A stretch of DNA of 64,000 nt, taken from Veillonellaceae bacterium SB90. Lineage in GTDB: Bacteria; Bacillota; Negativicutes; Selenomonadales; Selenomonadaceae. The stretch is taken from assembly GCA_902364065.1 (NCBI GenBank), contig CABJCJ010000004.1, positions 1-64,000 of the forward strand, in the 5' to 3' direction. Shown one piece after another: positions 51,934 through 60,105 of the stretch. The notes beneath the pieces were generated by a model. It was not told the DNA's origin. It saw only the letters and a list, made by a program, of their open reading frames with translations, and did no database searches. A program made the position numbers and the translations under genes. The number at the start of each line of letters is the position of its first letter. Within the stretch, counting starts at the first letter, position 1.

Positions 51934-53607
51934 ATGAAAACAAAACGCTCTTTGAAGGTCATGGTACTCGCAGCCCTGACAGCAGCTCTTTCAGCCGGTA
52001 CGGCTTTTGCCGGCGACCTGACGGTTTTCTCGACCTCCGATGTACACGGCAGTGTCATCGGCTGGAACTACTTCAAGGCACAGTCTGCTGATGTGGGCCT
52101 GGCCAAGATCAGCACGATCATCAATGAGGCACGCGCGCAGAAGGGCAAGGACGACGCAATCCTCTGCATTGATGGCGGTGATATTCTGCAGGGCACGCCG
52201 CTCGATACGTACATGGTTCAGCACCCGGATGAGTGGAAGGCTGGCCAGCATCCGATGTTTGTCGCGTTCAACCAGATCGGCTATGATGCCATTGAGCTCG
52301 GCAACCATGAGTTCAATTTCGGCCTCGACTATCTCAAGAAGGCAATCGGCAAGAACAAGAACGTGCTCGGTGCCAACGTCATCGACGATAAGACGGGCAA
52401 GACCTGGAGCGGCGTTCGCCCGTATCTCATCAAGACGGTCAAGATTGATGGCGAGAATGTCAAGGTAGGCATCGTCGGCACGGATACGCCGGCCATCCCG
52501 AACTTTGAGGCTCCAGCGCATTTTGCTGGTGTCCGCTTCGAGGATCAGGTGCCGGTCATGCAGAAGTACGTCAAGGAACTCAAGGACAAGGGCGCGGATA
52601 TCATCATTGGTGTCACGCACTCCGGCGTCCCGCGCGGTGACCGCAACTCCGTGGAGAACCAGGTCGTCGCAATCGCCGAGGCCTGCCCGGATCTCGATCT
52701 CCTCATCTGTGCCCATAATCATGTTGTCATCGACAATAAATCCGGCGTAAAGGGACCGGATGGAACGGTGTATGCCGATGCGGTCATCAACGGTGTGCCG
52801 GTCGTCGAATCCGGCAAGGACGGCAAATTCGTCGGCAAGAGCAATCTGACGATCCACAAGGTCGATGGCAAGTGGAAGGTCGAGAAGGTTACGACGCAGG
52901 CCATTTCCGTCAAGGGCGTAAAGGATGACCCGGCCATCGTCAAGCAGGTAAAGCCATGGCATGAGAAGACCCTGCAGTCCCTGCAGCAGATCATCGGTGA
53001 GGCGACGGATACCTTTGCCGGCGCAGAGTCGAATCATCAGGATTCGGCCATCGTCGACTTTGTCAACGACGTGCAGCGCCATTATGCCGGCACGCAGCTC
53101 TCGGCCAGTGCTTCCTTGAATACGAGCCAGGATATCGATAAAGGGCCCATCACGCTGCAGGAGATTTCCGGCCTCTACATCTACGAGAACTACTTGTTCG
53201 GCATCGAGATCAACGGCGCCGAGCTGCGCAAGTACATGGAGCATGCCGCTTCGTTCTACGGCACGAGCCCCGATTACAACTACGATATGGTCCAGGGCAT
53301 CGACTACACGATCGATTTGAATCAGCCGGTCGGCCACCGCATCACGAAGCTCCAGTATCAGGGCAGGGATGTCAAGGACAGCGATACGTTCACGATGGCC
53401 ATTAACGATTACCGCATGAACGGCGGCAGCGGTTACATGGCAGCCATGGGCTACACGGATGGCCGCAAGCCGAAGGTGGTATTCGACTCCATGAAGCTCT
53501 ACGGCGATGATGGCCAGGTCCGCAGCCTGATCACGCGCTACATCCAGGAAAAGGGTACGATCACGCCGGCTGTCGATCACAACTGGAATGTCATCCCGAA
53601 GAAATAA
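51934..53607 (+). CDS. Secreted 5'-nucleotidase (third copy)
   Basis: 557 residues; AAGGAAAGGAA lies upstream. A signal peptide ends at AFA-27. Metal motifs are STSDVHG, DGGDILQGT, GNHEFNFG and CAHNHV. As in the second copy the C-terminal domain lacks NGGSIR and has SASASLNTSQDIDKGPITLQ. Repeated copies with altered C-terminal domains suggest division of labour over different nucleotides. It probably forms an operon with the second copy. Confidence 0.9.
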   Translation: MKTKRSLKVMVLAALTAALSAGTAFAGDLTVFSTSDVHGSVIGWNYFKAQSADVGLAKISTIINEARAQKGKDDAILCIDGGDILQGTPLDTYMVQHPDEWKAGQHPMFVAFNQIGYDAIELGNHEFNFGLDYLKKAIGKNKNVLGANVIDDKTGKTWSGVRPYLIKTVKIDGENVKVGIVGTDTPAIPNFEAPAHFAGVRFEDQVPVMQKYVKELKDKGADIIIGVTHSGVPRGDRNSVENQVVAIAEACPDLDLLICAHNHVVIDNKSGVKGPDGTVYADAVINGVPVVESGKDGKFVGKSNLTIHKVDGKWKVEKVTTQAISVKGVKDDPAIVKQVKPWHEKTLQSLQQIIGEATDTFAGAESNHQDSAIVDFVNDVQRHYAGTQLSASASLNTSQDIDKGPITLQEISGLYIYENYLFGIEINGAELRKYMEHAASFYGTSPDYNYDMVQGIDYTIDLNQPVGHRITKLQYQGRDVKDSDTFTMAINDYRMNGGSGYMAAMGYTDGRKPKVVFDSMKLYGDDGQVRSLITRYIQEKGTITPAVDHNWNVIPKK

Positions 53608-53649
53608 TCAGTCCCCTCTAAAATCCTACATAAAGCCGTTCTTGGCAAG

Positions 53650-53683
53650 CAAAAGGCCCGTCCTCACCGGACGGGCCTTTTGC
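53650..53683. terminator. Bidirectional intrinsic terminator
   Basis: CAAAAGGCCCGTCC pairs with GGACGGGCCTTTTG between the convergent nucleotidase and metQ genes. Confidence 0.9.
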
Positions 53684-53701
53684 TGTATGCTGATTTGCGG
53701 C

Positions 53702-54541
53702 TCAGAAAGCCGGAACGACAGCACCTTTGTATTTGTTGTTGATGAAATCCTTGATTTCCTGGCTGTGCAGGACCTTAATAAGAGCCTGGATTTCCGGACG
53801 GTTCTCGTCACCTTCGCGTACGGCGATGATGTTGACGTACGGGCTCGTGCTGTCCTCGATGAAGAGGGAATCCTTCGTCGGATCGAGCGGAATCTGCATT
53901 GCGAAGTTGGAGTTGATGACGGCAGCGTCGACATCTTCAAGCGTACGCGGCACCTGGGCAGCTTCGACTTCCTGGAACTTGAAGTTCTTCGGGTTCTCGG
54001 CAATATCCTGCAGCGTTGCCTTCTCGTTGACGCCGTCCTTGAGCTTCAGCAGGCCGGCCTTCTGGAGCAGCAGCAGTGCGCGGCCGCCGTTCGTCGGGTC
54101 GTTCGGGATGGAGATTGTAGCGCCATCCTTGAGATCCTTGAGGTCCTTGACCTTCTTGGAGTAGATGCCCATCGGCTCGATGTGGATGCCGCCGGCATTC
54201 ACGAGCTTGACATCCTTGTGCTCTTCCATGAAGTTCTTGAGATATGGCTCGTGCTGGAAGAAGTTGGCGTCGAGCTCCTTGTCGTTGAGGGCGAGGTTCG
54301 GCTGGACATAGTCGTTGAATTCGACGATATCAAGCGTGATGCCTTCCTTCTCAAGCAGCGGCTTGGCAGCTTCGAGAATTTCGGCATGCGGGACGGCCGT
54401 GGCGCCGACCTTCAGCGTCTTGGCACCGCTCGACTGAGCAGCACCCGACGAAGAGGACGACGAGGACTGGCTGCCGCCGCAGCCGGCGAATGCCAGCGTC
54501 GCAACGACGAGCGCAGCGATGAGTGCGAGTACTTTTTTCAT
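53702..54541 (-). CDS. metQ: D-methionine-binding lipoprotein MetQ
   Basis: 279 residues; AGGAGG precedes the ATG at 54541. The lipobox LAFAGC gives lipid-modified Cys21, followed by a Ser-rich linker. The NlpA/MetQ domain shows GATAVPHAEILE and FNDYVQPNLAL. It delivers methionine to MetNI. It is the last gene of the metNIQ operon on the minus strand. Confidence 0.95.
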   Translation of the reverse strand: MKKVLALIAALVVATLAFAGCGGSQSSSSSSSGAAQSSGAKTLKVGATAVPHAEILEAAKPLLEKEGITLDIVEFNDYVQPNLALNDKELDANFFQHEPYLKNFMEEHKDVKLVNAGGIHIEPMGIYSKKVKDLKDLKDGATISIPNDPTNGGRALLLLQKAGLLKLKDGVNEKATLQDIAENPKNFKFQEVEAAQVPRTLEDVDAAVINSNFAMQIPLDPTKDSLFIEDSTSPYVNIIAVREGDENRPEIQALIKVLHSQEIKDFINNKYKGAVVPAF

Positions 54542-54560
54542 ATGGATTTCCTCCTTTTTT

Positions 54561-55214
54561 TTATCTCTTGTCCAGGCGTTTGGCAAGCGTGTTGCCGACG
54601 AACTGGACGAGCTGGACGAGTACGATGAGGATGATGACGGTGGCCAGCATGATTTCCGGGCGGAAACGCTGATAGCCGTAACGGATGGCGAGGTCGCCGA
54701 GGCCGCCGCCGCCGACAGCGCCAGCCATGGCCGATTCGCCGACGAGGCTGATGATGACGGTCGTGAGCTGTGCGACAATCGAGGACATCGATTCGGGCAG
54801 CAATACCTTCCAGATGATCTGAGCCGGCGTCGCACCCATGGACTGAGCAGCCTCAATCAGGCCGAACGGCACTTCCTTGAGACTCGTTTCCACCTGGCGC
54901 CCGATGAACGGGATGGCCGCGATGACAAGTGGTACCATGGCCGCCGTGGTGCCGATGGCCGTGCCGACGAGCAGTCGCGTGAACGGGATGATGGCGACGA
55001 GCAGGATGATGAACGGGATGGAGCGGACGGCATTGACGACGGCTCCGACCGTGCGGTTGAGCACCGGGGACTCGAGAATCTGTCCCTTGCTCGTCGTATG
55101 CAGCAGCACGCCGAGCGGCACGCCGATGACCGTGGCGACGATCATGGAGACGACGACCATGTAGACCGTCTCGCCGAGTGCCTTACTCAGCAGTGGAATC
55201 ATGTCTGCGGACAT
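54561..55214 (-). CDS. metI: Methionine ABC transporter permease MetI
   Basis: 217 residues with five membrane segments and the EAA loop AAQSMGATPAQIIWKVLLPES. AAGGAGGAGG precedes the start, which lies 32 bases inside metN, so translation is coupled. Confidence 0.95.
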   Translation of the reverse strand: MSADMIPLLSKALGETVYMVVVSMIVATVIGVPLGVLLHTTSKGQILESPVLNRTVGAVVNAVRSIPFIILLVAIIPFTRLLVGTAIGTTAAMVPLVIAAIPFIGRQVETSLKEVPFGLIEAAQSMGATPAQIIWKVLLPESMSSIVAQLTTVIISLVGESAMAGAVGGGGLGDLAIRYGYQRFRPEIMLATVIILIVLVQLVQFVGNTLAKRLDKR

Positions 55215-56244
55215 AACCGATCACCTCCTCCTTGAGATCTTTGCTGCGCAGGTAGGCGATGGCTTCGCTGACCTTTGCCTCCGGCCCCGTGATGCCGATG
55301 ATCATGCGTCCGAACGGCGTATTCTTGATCTGGTCGAGATTGCCGAAGAGCATTGTGACCTCGATTTCCGGGAATTTGCGGATCATGCCCGCAAGTACCG
55401 GATCGTCGGCTGATTCACCGATGAAGGTCAGGCGCAGCAGCAGGTAAGCGCCGGGGACCGGCACCTTCGAGATGGCGCCGCCGCGGAAGGCCGTCGGCAG
55501 TTCATTTGAGAGCAGCACGCTGATGAATTCCTTCGTGATGGGCTGCTGCGGGTTCGTGAAGACTTCAAGCACCGTGCCCTGCTCGGCGATGACACCGTTC
55601 TCGATGACGGCGACCTTATCGCAGATATCCTTGATGACCTGCATTTCATGCGTGATGACGACGACTGTCAGCGAGAGCTTGCGGTTGATGCTCTGGATGA
55701 GTTCGAGAATGGATCGCGTCGTCTGCGGGTCAAGGGCGCTCGTGGCCTCGTCGCAGAGCAGCACCTTCGGCTCGCTCGCAAGTGCTCTGGCGATGCCCAC
55801 GCGCTGCTTCTGGCCGCCCGAGAGCTGAGATGGATACTGATGGGCTTTGTCGGCAAGTCCGACGAGCTCCAGCAGGGGCTCCACCTTCTTGCGGATTTCT
55901 GCTTCCGGCGTGTGCGACAAGCGCAGCGGGAACGCGATGTTGTCGTAAACCGTGGATGTGCTCAGCAGGTTGAAATGCTGGAAGATCATGCCGATGTTCT
56001 TGCGAGCCTTGCGCAGCTCCTTATCGCTCATGGCGGTCATGTCCTGTCCATCCACGATGACCTTGCCGGCCGTCGGGCGTTCCAGCATGTTGATGCAGCG
56101 GATCAGGGTGGACTTGCCTGCACCGCTGAGGCCGATGATACCGTATATCTCACCGCGCTCGATTGTCAGGTCGATGCCCTTGAGGGCTTTTACCGGGCCT
56201 GAGGGGCTGTCGTACGTTTTTTCGATATGAGACAGCTGAATCAT
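55183..56244 (-). CDS. metN: Methionine ABC transporter ATPase MetN
   Basis: 353 residues. Walker A GLSGAGKS is at 38-45, the signature LSGGQ near 143, and Walker B LLCDEAT follows. The C-terminal NIL domain (about 265-345) binds methionine and inhibits transport when the cell is replete. First gene of metNIQ. Confidence 0.96.
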   Translation of the reverse strand: MIQLSHIEKTYDSPSGPVKALKGIDLTIERGEIYGIIGLSGAGKSTLIRCINMLERPTAGKVIVDGQDMTAMSDKELRKARKNIGMIFQHFNLLSTSTVYDNIAFPLRLSHTPEAEIRKKVEPLLELVGLADKAHQYPSQLSGGQKQRVGIARALASEPKVLLCDEATSALDPQTTRSILELIQSINRKLSLTVVVITHEMQVIKDICDKVAVIENGVIAEQGTVLEVFTNPQQPITKEFISVLLSNELPTAFRGGAISKVPVPGAYLLLRLTFIGESADDPVLAGMIRKFPEIEVTMLFGNLDQIKNTPFGRMIIGITGPEAKVSEAIAYLRSKDLKEEVIGYVRRHDSTAE

Positions 56245-56286
56245 ATAGCGCCTTACCTCCTAATCATAGTATTTTTATATGTTTTG

Positions 56287-56315
56287 ATACTAGCATATGT
56301 AGAATGGCTTGTCAA
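56287..56315 (-). promoter_or_regulatory. metNIQ promoter
   Basis: On the minus strand TTGACA (56315-56310) and TAGTAT (56292-56287) are 17 bases apart. The leader to metN is under 45 bases, too short for a SAM riboswitch or T-box, so control must be by a protein. Confidence 0.8.
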
Positions 56316-56418
56316 TAACAGGCTGGCACATTCCATACACCATATGAAACATTATATCATCAAATGTCTTCGACTCCTAGACACCTGTCACACATTCCTG
56401 AAAAATTTCTCGCGATAT

Positions 56419-56448
56419 ATTGCAAATAAGAATTATTTGCAATATAAT
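56419..56448 (+). promoter_or_regulatory. Promoter with embedded perfect palindrome (Fur-like operator)
   Basis: TTGCAA (56420-56425), 17-base spacer and TATAAT (56443-56448) form a strong promoter. The palindrome ATTGCAAATAA-GAA-TTATTTGCAAT (56419-56443, 11-base perfect arms) covers the -35 and whole spacer, so any bound protein would block RNA polymerase. The AT-rich dyad with a flavodoxin gene downstream suggests a Fur-family repressor. Confidence 0.75.
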
Positions 56449-56501
56449 ACAAACAGGGAAAATCCTGGCTGATGATTGGCTTTTGCTGAGGAGGGATAAT
56501 T

Positions 56502-57071
56502 TTGGGGCGGAAAGGATTCGAGCAGCTGCTCGGCTTTCATGCAGCACCGTTGTTTGTCGGTATCAAGGCAGCCTGTCTGCTGTCGTTTCGCCGCAGCGCC
56601 TTTGAGGACTTCGATGCTTTGCTGGCCGAGTATGAACCGTGCCTGAACTGCAAGGGCATTGAGGTCTTCCGCGTGGTGGAGGGTGAGGAATTCGTGCTCC
56701 TGCTGTTCTATCGCCCGGCTGTGCTATGGCGGCGGCTGCAGGATGAAGCGGCCTGGGCCGTGCTCGCGCAGTACGGCTATACCCGTGAGAGCAGCCTTCA
56801 AGGCTGTCTCGAACATCTGCAGGCCCGCATGCGCCTGCAAAAATCTTTTCCGCATGAAATCGGGCTCTTCCTCGACTACCCAGTCGAAGATGTTGTAGGA
56901 TTTATCACATACAAGGGAAAAAATTTTTGTTATAGTGGCTATTGGAAGGTTTACGCGAATGAACAGGAAACGAGAGCGCTCTTTGCGCGTTACGCCCGCT
57001 GCAGCGAGGAATTCTGTTCCCGCCTTGAGAAGGGGTGTGCATTTCCGGATCTCGTGCAGGCCATTTCGTAG
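56502..57071 (+). CDS. DUF3793-family protein
   Basis: 189 residues with a TTG start preceded by GAGGAGGG. The sequence GRKGFEQLLGFHAAPLFVGIKAACLLSF, FLLLFYRP-like FVLLLFYRPAVL and EIGLFLDYPVEDVVGFITYKGKNFCYSGYWKVY match the DUF3793 family often found next to flavodoxin in Firmicutes. Cysteines in CLNCKG and FCYSG could bind metal or haem. It shares a promoter with the flavodoxin gene. Function is unknown; a role in iron limitation is inferred. Confidence 0.85.
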   Translation: MGRKGFEQLLGFHAAPLFVGIKAACLLSFRRSAFEDFDALLAEYEPCLNCKGIEVFRVVEGEEFVLLLFYRPAVLWRRLQDEAAWAVLAQYGYTRESSLQGCLEHLQARMRLQKSFPHEIGLFLDYPVEDVVGFITYKGKNFCYSGYWKVYANEQETRALFARYARCSEEFCSRLEKGCAFPDLVQAIS

Positions 57072-57098
57072 AAAACAGTCAAAACAGGAGGTTTTACC

Positions 57099-57530
57099 AT
57101 GAGCAAAGTAGCAGTCATCTATTGGAGCGGTACGGGCAATACGGAGGAAATGGCGCAGTCTGTCAAGGCTGGTGCAGAGAAAGCCGGTGCTGCGGTGGAT
57201 CTTTTTGAGGTCGAATCGTTCCCGGTAGAGAAGTTCGGCGAATACGACGGCTTCCTGTTCGGCTGTCCGGCAATGGGCGATGAGGTCCTTGAAGAAGGTT
57301 CCTATGAGCCGTTCTTTGCATCCGTTGAGGATAAGCTCTCTGGCGTTCCCGTCGGCCTGTTCGGCTCCTACGGCTGGGGCGGCGGTGCCTGGATGGAGGA
57401 GTGGGCCGAGCGCGCGCGCGGCGACGGTGCCAAACTCGTAGGCGACGGCCTGGCCGTTGAGAATTCTCCTTCCGACGAAGACCTCGCCAATTGCGAAGCC
57501 CTCGGCCAATCCCTCGTCGCAGCTCTTTAA
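57099..57530 (+). CDS. Flavodoxin
   Basis: 143 residues with AGGAGG upstream. The FMN phosphate loop WSGTGNTEEMA is at about 8-18, and GSYGWGGG (about 87-94) is the second FMN loop. It carries electrons in place of ferredoxin when iron is scarce. It is the second gene behind the palindromic promoter. Confidence 0.95.
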   Translation: MSKVAVIYWSGTGNTEEMAQSVKAGAEKAGAAVDLFEVESFPVEKFGEYDGFLFGCPAMGDEVLEEGSYEPFFASVEDKLSGVPVGLFGSYGWGGGAWMEEWAERARGDGAKLVGDGLAVENSPSDEDLANCEALGQSLVAAL

Positions 57531-57549
57531 ACTGCATATGTTATTTCTA

Positions 57550-57586
57550 AAAAGTCCCTGCAAATGTTCGCAGGGACTTTTTTTAG
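57550..57586 (+). terminator. Intrinsic terminator after the flavodoxin gene
   Basis: AAAGTCCCTGC pairs with GCAGGGACTTT and is followed by TTTTT. Confidence 0.9.
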
Positions 57587-57626
57587 AACATAAATAGGAT
57601 GGATTTAGAATATACAGGAAAACATA

Positions 57627-57656
57627 TTGACAAAGTATACTTTTGTAAGGTAGACT
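57627..57656 (+). promoter_or_regulatory. Promoter of the binding-lipoprotein gene
   Basis: TTGACA (57627-57632) and TAGACT (57651-57656) are 18 bases apart. Confidence 0.65.
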
Positions 57657-57718
57657 GATCGTAAGTGTTTACATAGTTACATGATTGCTGACGATAGAAA
57701 CGGGAAGGTGCGTGCGAT

Positions 57719-58516
57719 ATGAAACGATGGTTTGCTTTGCTGGGAGTGTTGCTCCTGGCGGGAGTCTTGGTGGCGGGATGCGGCGGTAATGCGGGTTCGG
57801 ATGCGTCTTCCGGCAAGCAGGTCCTGCGCGTGGGCATGGATGCGAGTTATCCGCCGTTTGGCTCACAGGATCAGGACACGCAGGATTACGTCGGTTACGA
57901 TGTCGACATCATCCGCGCCATCGGTGAGCAGGAAGGCTTTGAGGTCCAGATCAGCAACCGTTCCTTCGATGGCCTGATCCCGGCTTTGCAGTCACATGAT
58001 ATCGATGTGGCCATCAATGATATCACGATCACGGACGAACGACGTCAGAATGTCGATTTTTCGAAGCGTTACTACATTGCCGGCCTCGGTGCCGTGGTCA
58101 AGGCGGACAACGATACGATCCATACGGCCAAGGACCTCGAGGGCAAGACGCTCGGCGTTTCCATTGGTTCGACCGGTGAGGAGGCTGCCCGCAAGATCCC
58201 GGGAGCGAATGTCCGCGTGTTCAATGCCATCAATGAGGCCTTTCTCGAGGTGCAGAACGGCGGCGTTGATGCCGTCATCAACGATATCCCGACGAATGAA
58301 TACTATGTCAGCCATACGGGTGGGCAGGGAGTGCGCACGGCAGAACTCGCCCTGACGCGCGAGGACCTCGGCATTGCCGTACTCAAGGGCAATGCGGAAT
58401 TGCTCAACAAGATTGATGATGGCCTGGCCAAGATCAAAAAGAACGGCAAATTCACGGAAATCTACAAGAAATGGTTCGGCAAGGAGCCGCCAGCCGAACT
58501 GCTTCAGGATGAATGA
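57719..58516 (+). CDS. Amino-acid ABC transporter substrate-binding lipoprotein
   Basis: 265 residues. The lipobox LVAGC gives Cys21. The type II periplasmic-binding (SBP family 3) fold shows GMDASYPPFG, GYDVDIIRAI and the Asp/Arg ligand pattern in DITITDERR for an alpha-amino acid. No permease or ATPase gene is beside it. The next gene encodes a homocysteine methyltransferase, so a sulfur amino acid such as S-methylmethionine or methionine is a reasonable guess. Confidence 0.88.
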   Translation: MKRWFALLGVLLLAGVLVAGCGGNAGSDASSGKQVLRVGMDASYPPFGSQDQDTQDYVGYDVDIIRAIGEQEGFEVQISNRSFDGLIPALQSHDIDVAINDITITDERRQNVDFSKRYYIAGLGAVVKADNDTIHTAKDLEGKTLGVSIGSTGEEAARKIPGANVRVFNAINEAFLEVQNGGVDAVINDIPTNEYYVSHTGGQGVRTAELALTREDLGIAVLKGNAELLNKIDDGLAKIKKNGKFTEIYKKWFGKEPPAELLQDE

Positions 58517-58543
58517 CGATAGGTGGGGAAGGAGATGGGACGA

Positions 58544-59482
58544 ATGAATGTGCTTGAATCGTATCTGCAGAAGTATCCTCTGATCGTGCTTGACGGTGCT
58601 TTTGGTACGGAGCTCGCGCGGCGCGGCTTCGATACGAATGATGCGCTCTGGTCGGCCAAGGCACTGTTTGAGCAGCCTGAGCTCGTCCGGGATGTCCATT
58701 ACGATTACTATGCGGCCGGCGCCGACGTCTCGACGAGTGCGAGCTATCAGGCGACGGTCGAAGGCTTTGAGAAGAAGGGCTTCACGCGTGAGCAGGCAAA
58801 GGAGCTCATCGTGCGCTCCGTACAGCTCGTGCAGCAGGCGCGGGACATCTTCCTGCAGACGCAGCCTGTAGGCAAGGATCGCCCGCGGCCGCTCGCGGCT
58901 GCTTCCGTCGGCCCTTACGGGGCTTATCTGGCCGATGGCTCGGAGTATCGCGGCGATTACCGCGCGAGCCGTGCGGAACTCGCTGACTTTCATGCCGAGC
59001 GGCTGAGCCTGCTCGTCGGGGCCAAGCCCGATATCCTTGCCGTTGAGACAATGCCGCTGCTCGAAGAAGCCCTCGCCGTGCTCGATGACCTCAAGCATCA
59101 TCCGGAAGCCGATGCCTGGGTATCCTTCTCCTGTGCCGATGAAATGCATACGTGCGGCGGCGATGATGTGGCGGATTGTGCGCGGCTGCTTGACAAGAAC
59201 CCGCAGGTGGCTGCCATCGGTGTCAACTGCACGGCGCCGCAGTATGTGGCATCGCTGGTCAAGCGCATCCATGCGCATACGGCCAAGCCCGTCGTCGTCT
59301 ATCCGAATACGGGTGAGACGTACGATGCCGTGACCAAGACCTGGCATGGCAGCGAGGTGCCGTATCACGGCTATGTGCGCCAGTGGTACGAGGCCGGCGC
59401 GCGCCTCATTGGCGGCTGCTGCCGCACGACTCCAGACGATATCCGCGGTATTGCGGCCCTGCGCCAGCATCTGTTAAAATGA
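58544..59482 (+). CDS. mmuM: Homocysteine S-methyltransferase
   Basis: 312 residues; the ATG at 58544 lies 9 bases after AAGGAG and matches the family start; a GTG at 58523 is less likely. LDGAFGTELARRG opens the barrel. Zinc ligands are Cys229 in GVNCTAP and Cys292/Cys293 in GGCCRTTP. It makes methionine from homocysteine using S-methylmethionine or SAM as methyl donor. It follows the binding-lipoprotein gene by 27 bases. Confidence 0.92.
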   Translation: MNVLESYLQKYPLIVLDGAFGTELARRGFDTNDALWSAKALFEQPELVRDVHYDYYAAGADVSTSASYQATVEGFEKKGFTREQAKELIVRSVQLVQQARDIFLQTQPVGKDRPRPLAAASVGPYGAYLADGSEYRGDYRASRAELADFHAERLSLLVGAKPDILAVETMPLLEEALAVLDDLKHHPEADAWVSFSCADEMHTCGGDDVADCARLLDKNPQVAAIGVNCTAPQYVASLVKRIHAHTAKPVVVYPNTGETYDAVTKTWHGSEVPYHGYVRQWYEAGARLIGGCCRTTPDDIRGIAALRQHLLK

Positions 59483-59500
59483 GGTGGGAGGATTGATAGC

Positions 59501-59965
59501 ATGATTTTTTCATCAATCGGTGTAAATAAGAGAAGCGTTGCCTTTCCAGCGGCCATCGAGAAGGCTCTTGACTATCTGAAAGCCCATGACTTCACGAAGA
59601 TGGCGCCGGGCGTCTATGAGATTCAGGGCAAGGACATCTATGCACAGGTCTTTGATGCAGAGACGAAGCCTGTTGAGGAGCAGCGCCCCGAAGTTCATGA
59701 GAAATTTGTCGATGTGCAGTTCCTGGCTTCCGGACAGGAGAAGCTGGGCTTCACGCCGGATACGGGCAATTACGAAGTGGCAGAGCGTTTTGATGAACGC
59801 GACCTGATCTTCTACAAGGAAGTGGAGAACGAGAGCTTCATCGAGGCGCGCCCCGGCTGCTTCAGCATTTTCTTCCCCGAGGATGTACATCGCCCGGCCT
59901 GCGCATCGGGCAAGCCGATGACAGTCCGCAAGGTCGTCGTCAAAGTCAATAAGAATCTGTTATAA
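59501..59965 (+). CDS. YhcH/YjgK/YiaL-family protein
   Basis: 154 residues; GGAGG precedes the ATG. The cupin-like fold is indicated by KPVEEQRPEVHEKFVDVQFLASG and FFPEDVHRPAC, with His and Glu residues for a metal. Members occur with sialic acid, beta-galactoside and other sugar genes, with incompletely defined roles in handling sugar anomers. Here it is in line with mmuM, 18 bases after it, which is an unusual partner. Confidence 0.88.
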   Translation: MIFSSIGVNKRSVAFPAAIEKALDYLKAHDFTKMAPGVYEIQGKDIYAQVFDAETKPVEEQRPEVHEKFVDVQFLASGQEKLGFTPDTGNYEVAERFDERDLIFYKEVENESFIEARPGCFSIFFPEDVHRPACASGKPMTVRKVVVKVNKNLL

Positions 59966-59985
59966 AGATACTTAAAAAACAATAC

Positions 59986-60040
59986 GATACCCCTCAGATA
60001 GGACAGCCTCCAAATAGACTGTCCTGTCTGAGGGGTATTA
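59986..60040 (+). terminator. Intrinsic terminator
   Basis: ATACCCCTCAGA-TAGGACAG pairs with CTGTCC-TGTCTGAGGGGTAT, a long stem followed by TATTATT. Confidence 0.75.
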
Positions 60041-60054
60041 TTATGCCATGCCGC

Positions 60055-60092
60055 ATAGAAAAAGCGGCTCACCTGTCAGGTGAACCGCAAGT
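60055..60092 (-). terminator. Intrinsic terminator of the MFS gene
   Basis: On the minus strand GCGGTTCACCT pairs with AGGTGAGCCGC and is followed by TTTTTC. Confidence 0.85.
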
Positions 60093-60105
60093 TCATGAGG
60101 AAACA

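Noticed and set aside
56245..56309. SAM riboswitch or T-box before metNIQ
   Set aside because: The promoter is less than 45 bases from the start codon, leaving no room for either.
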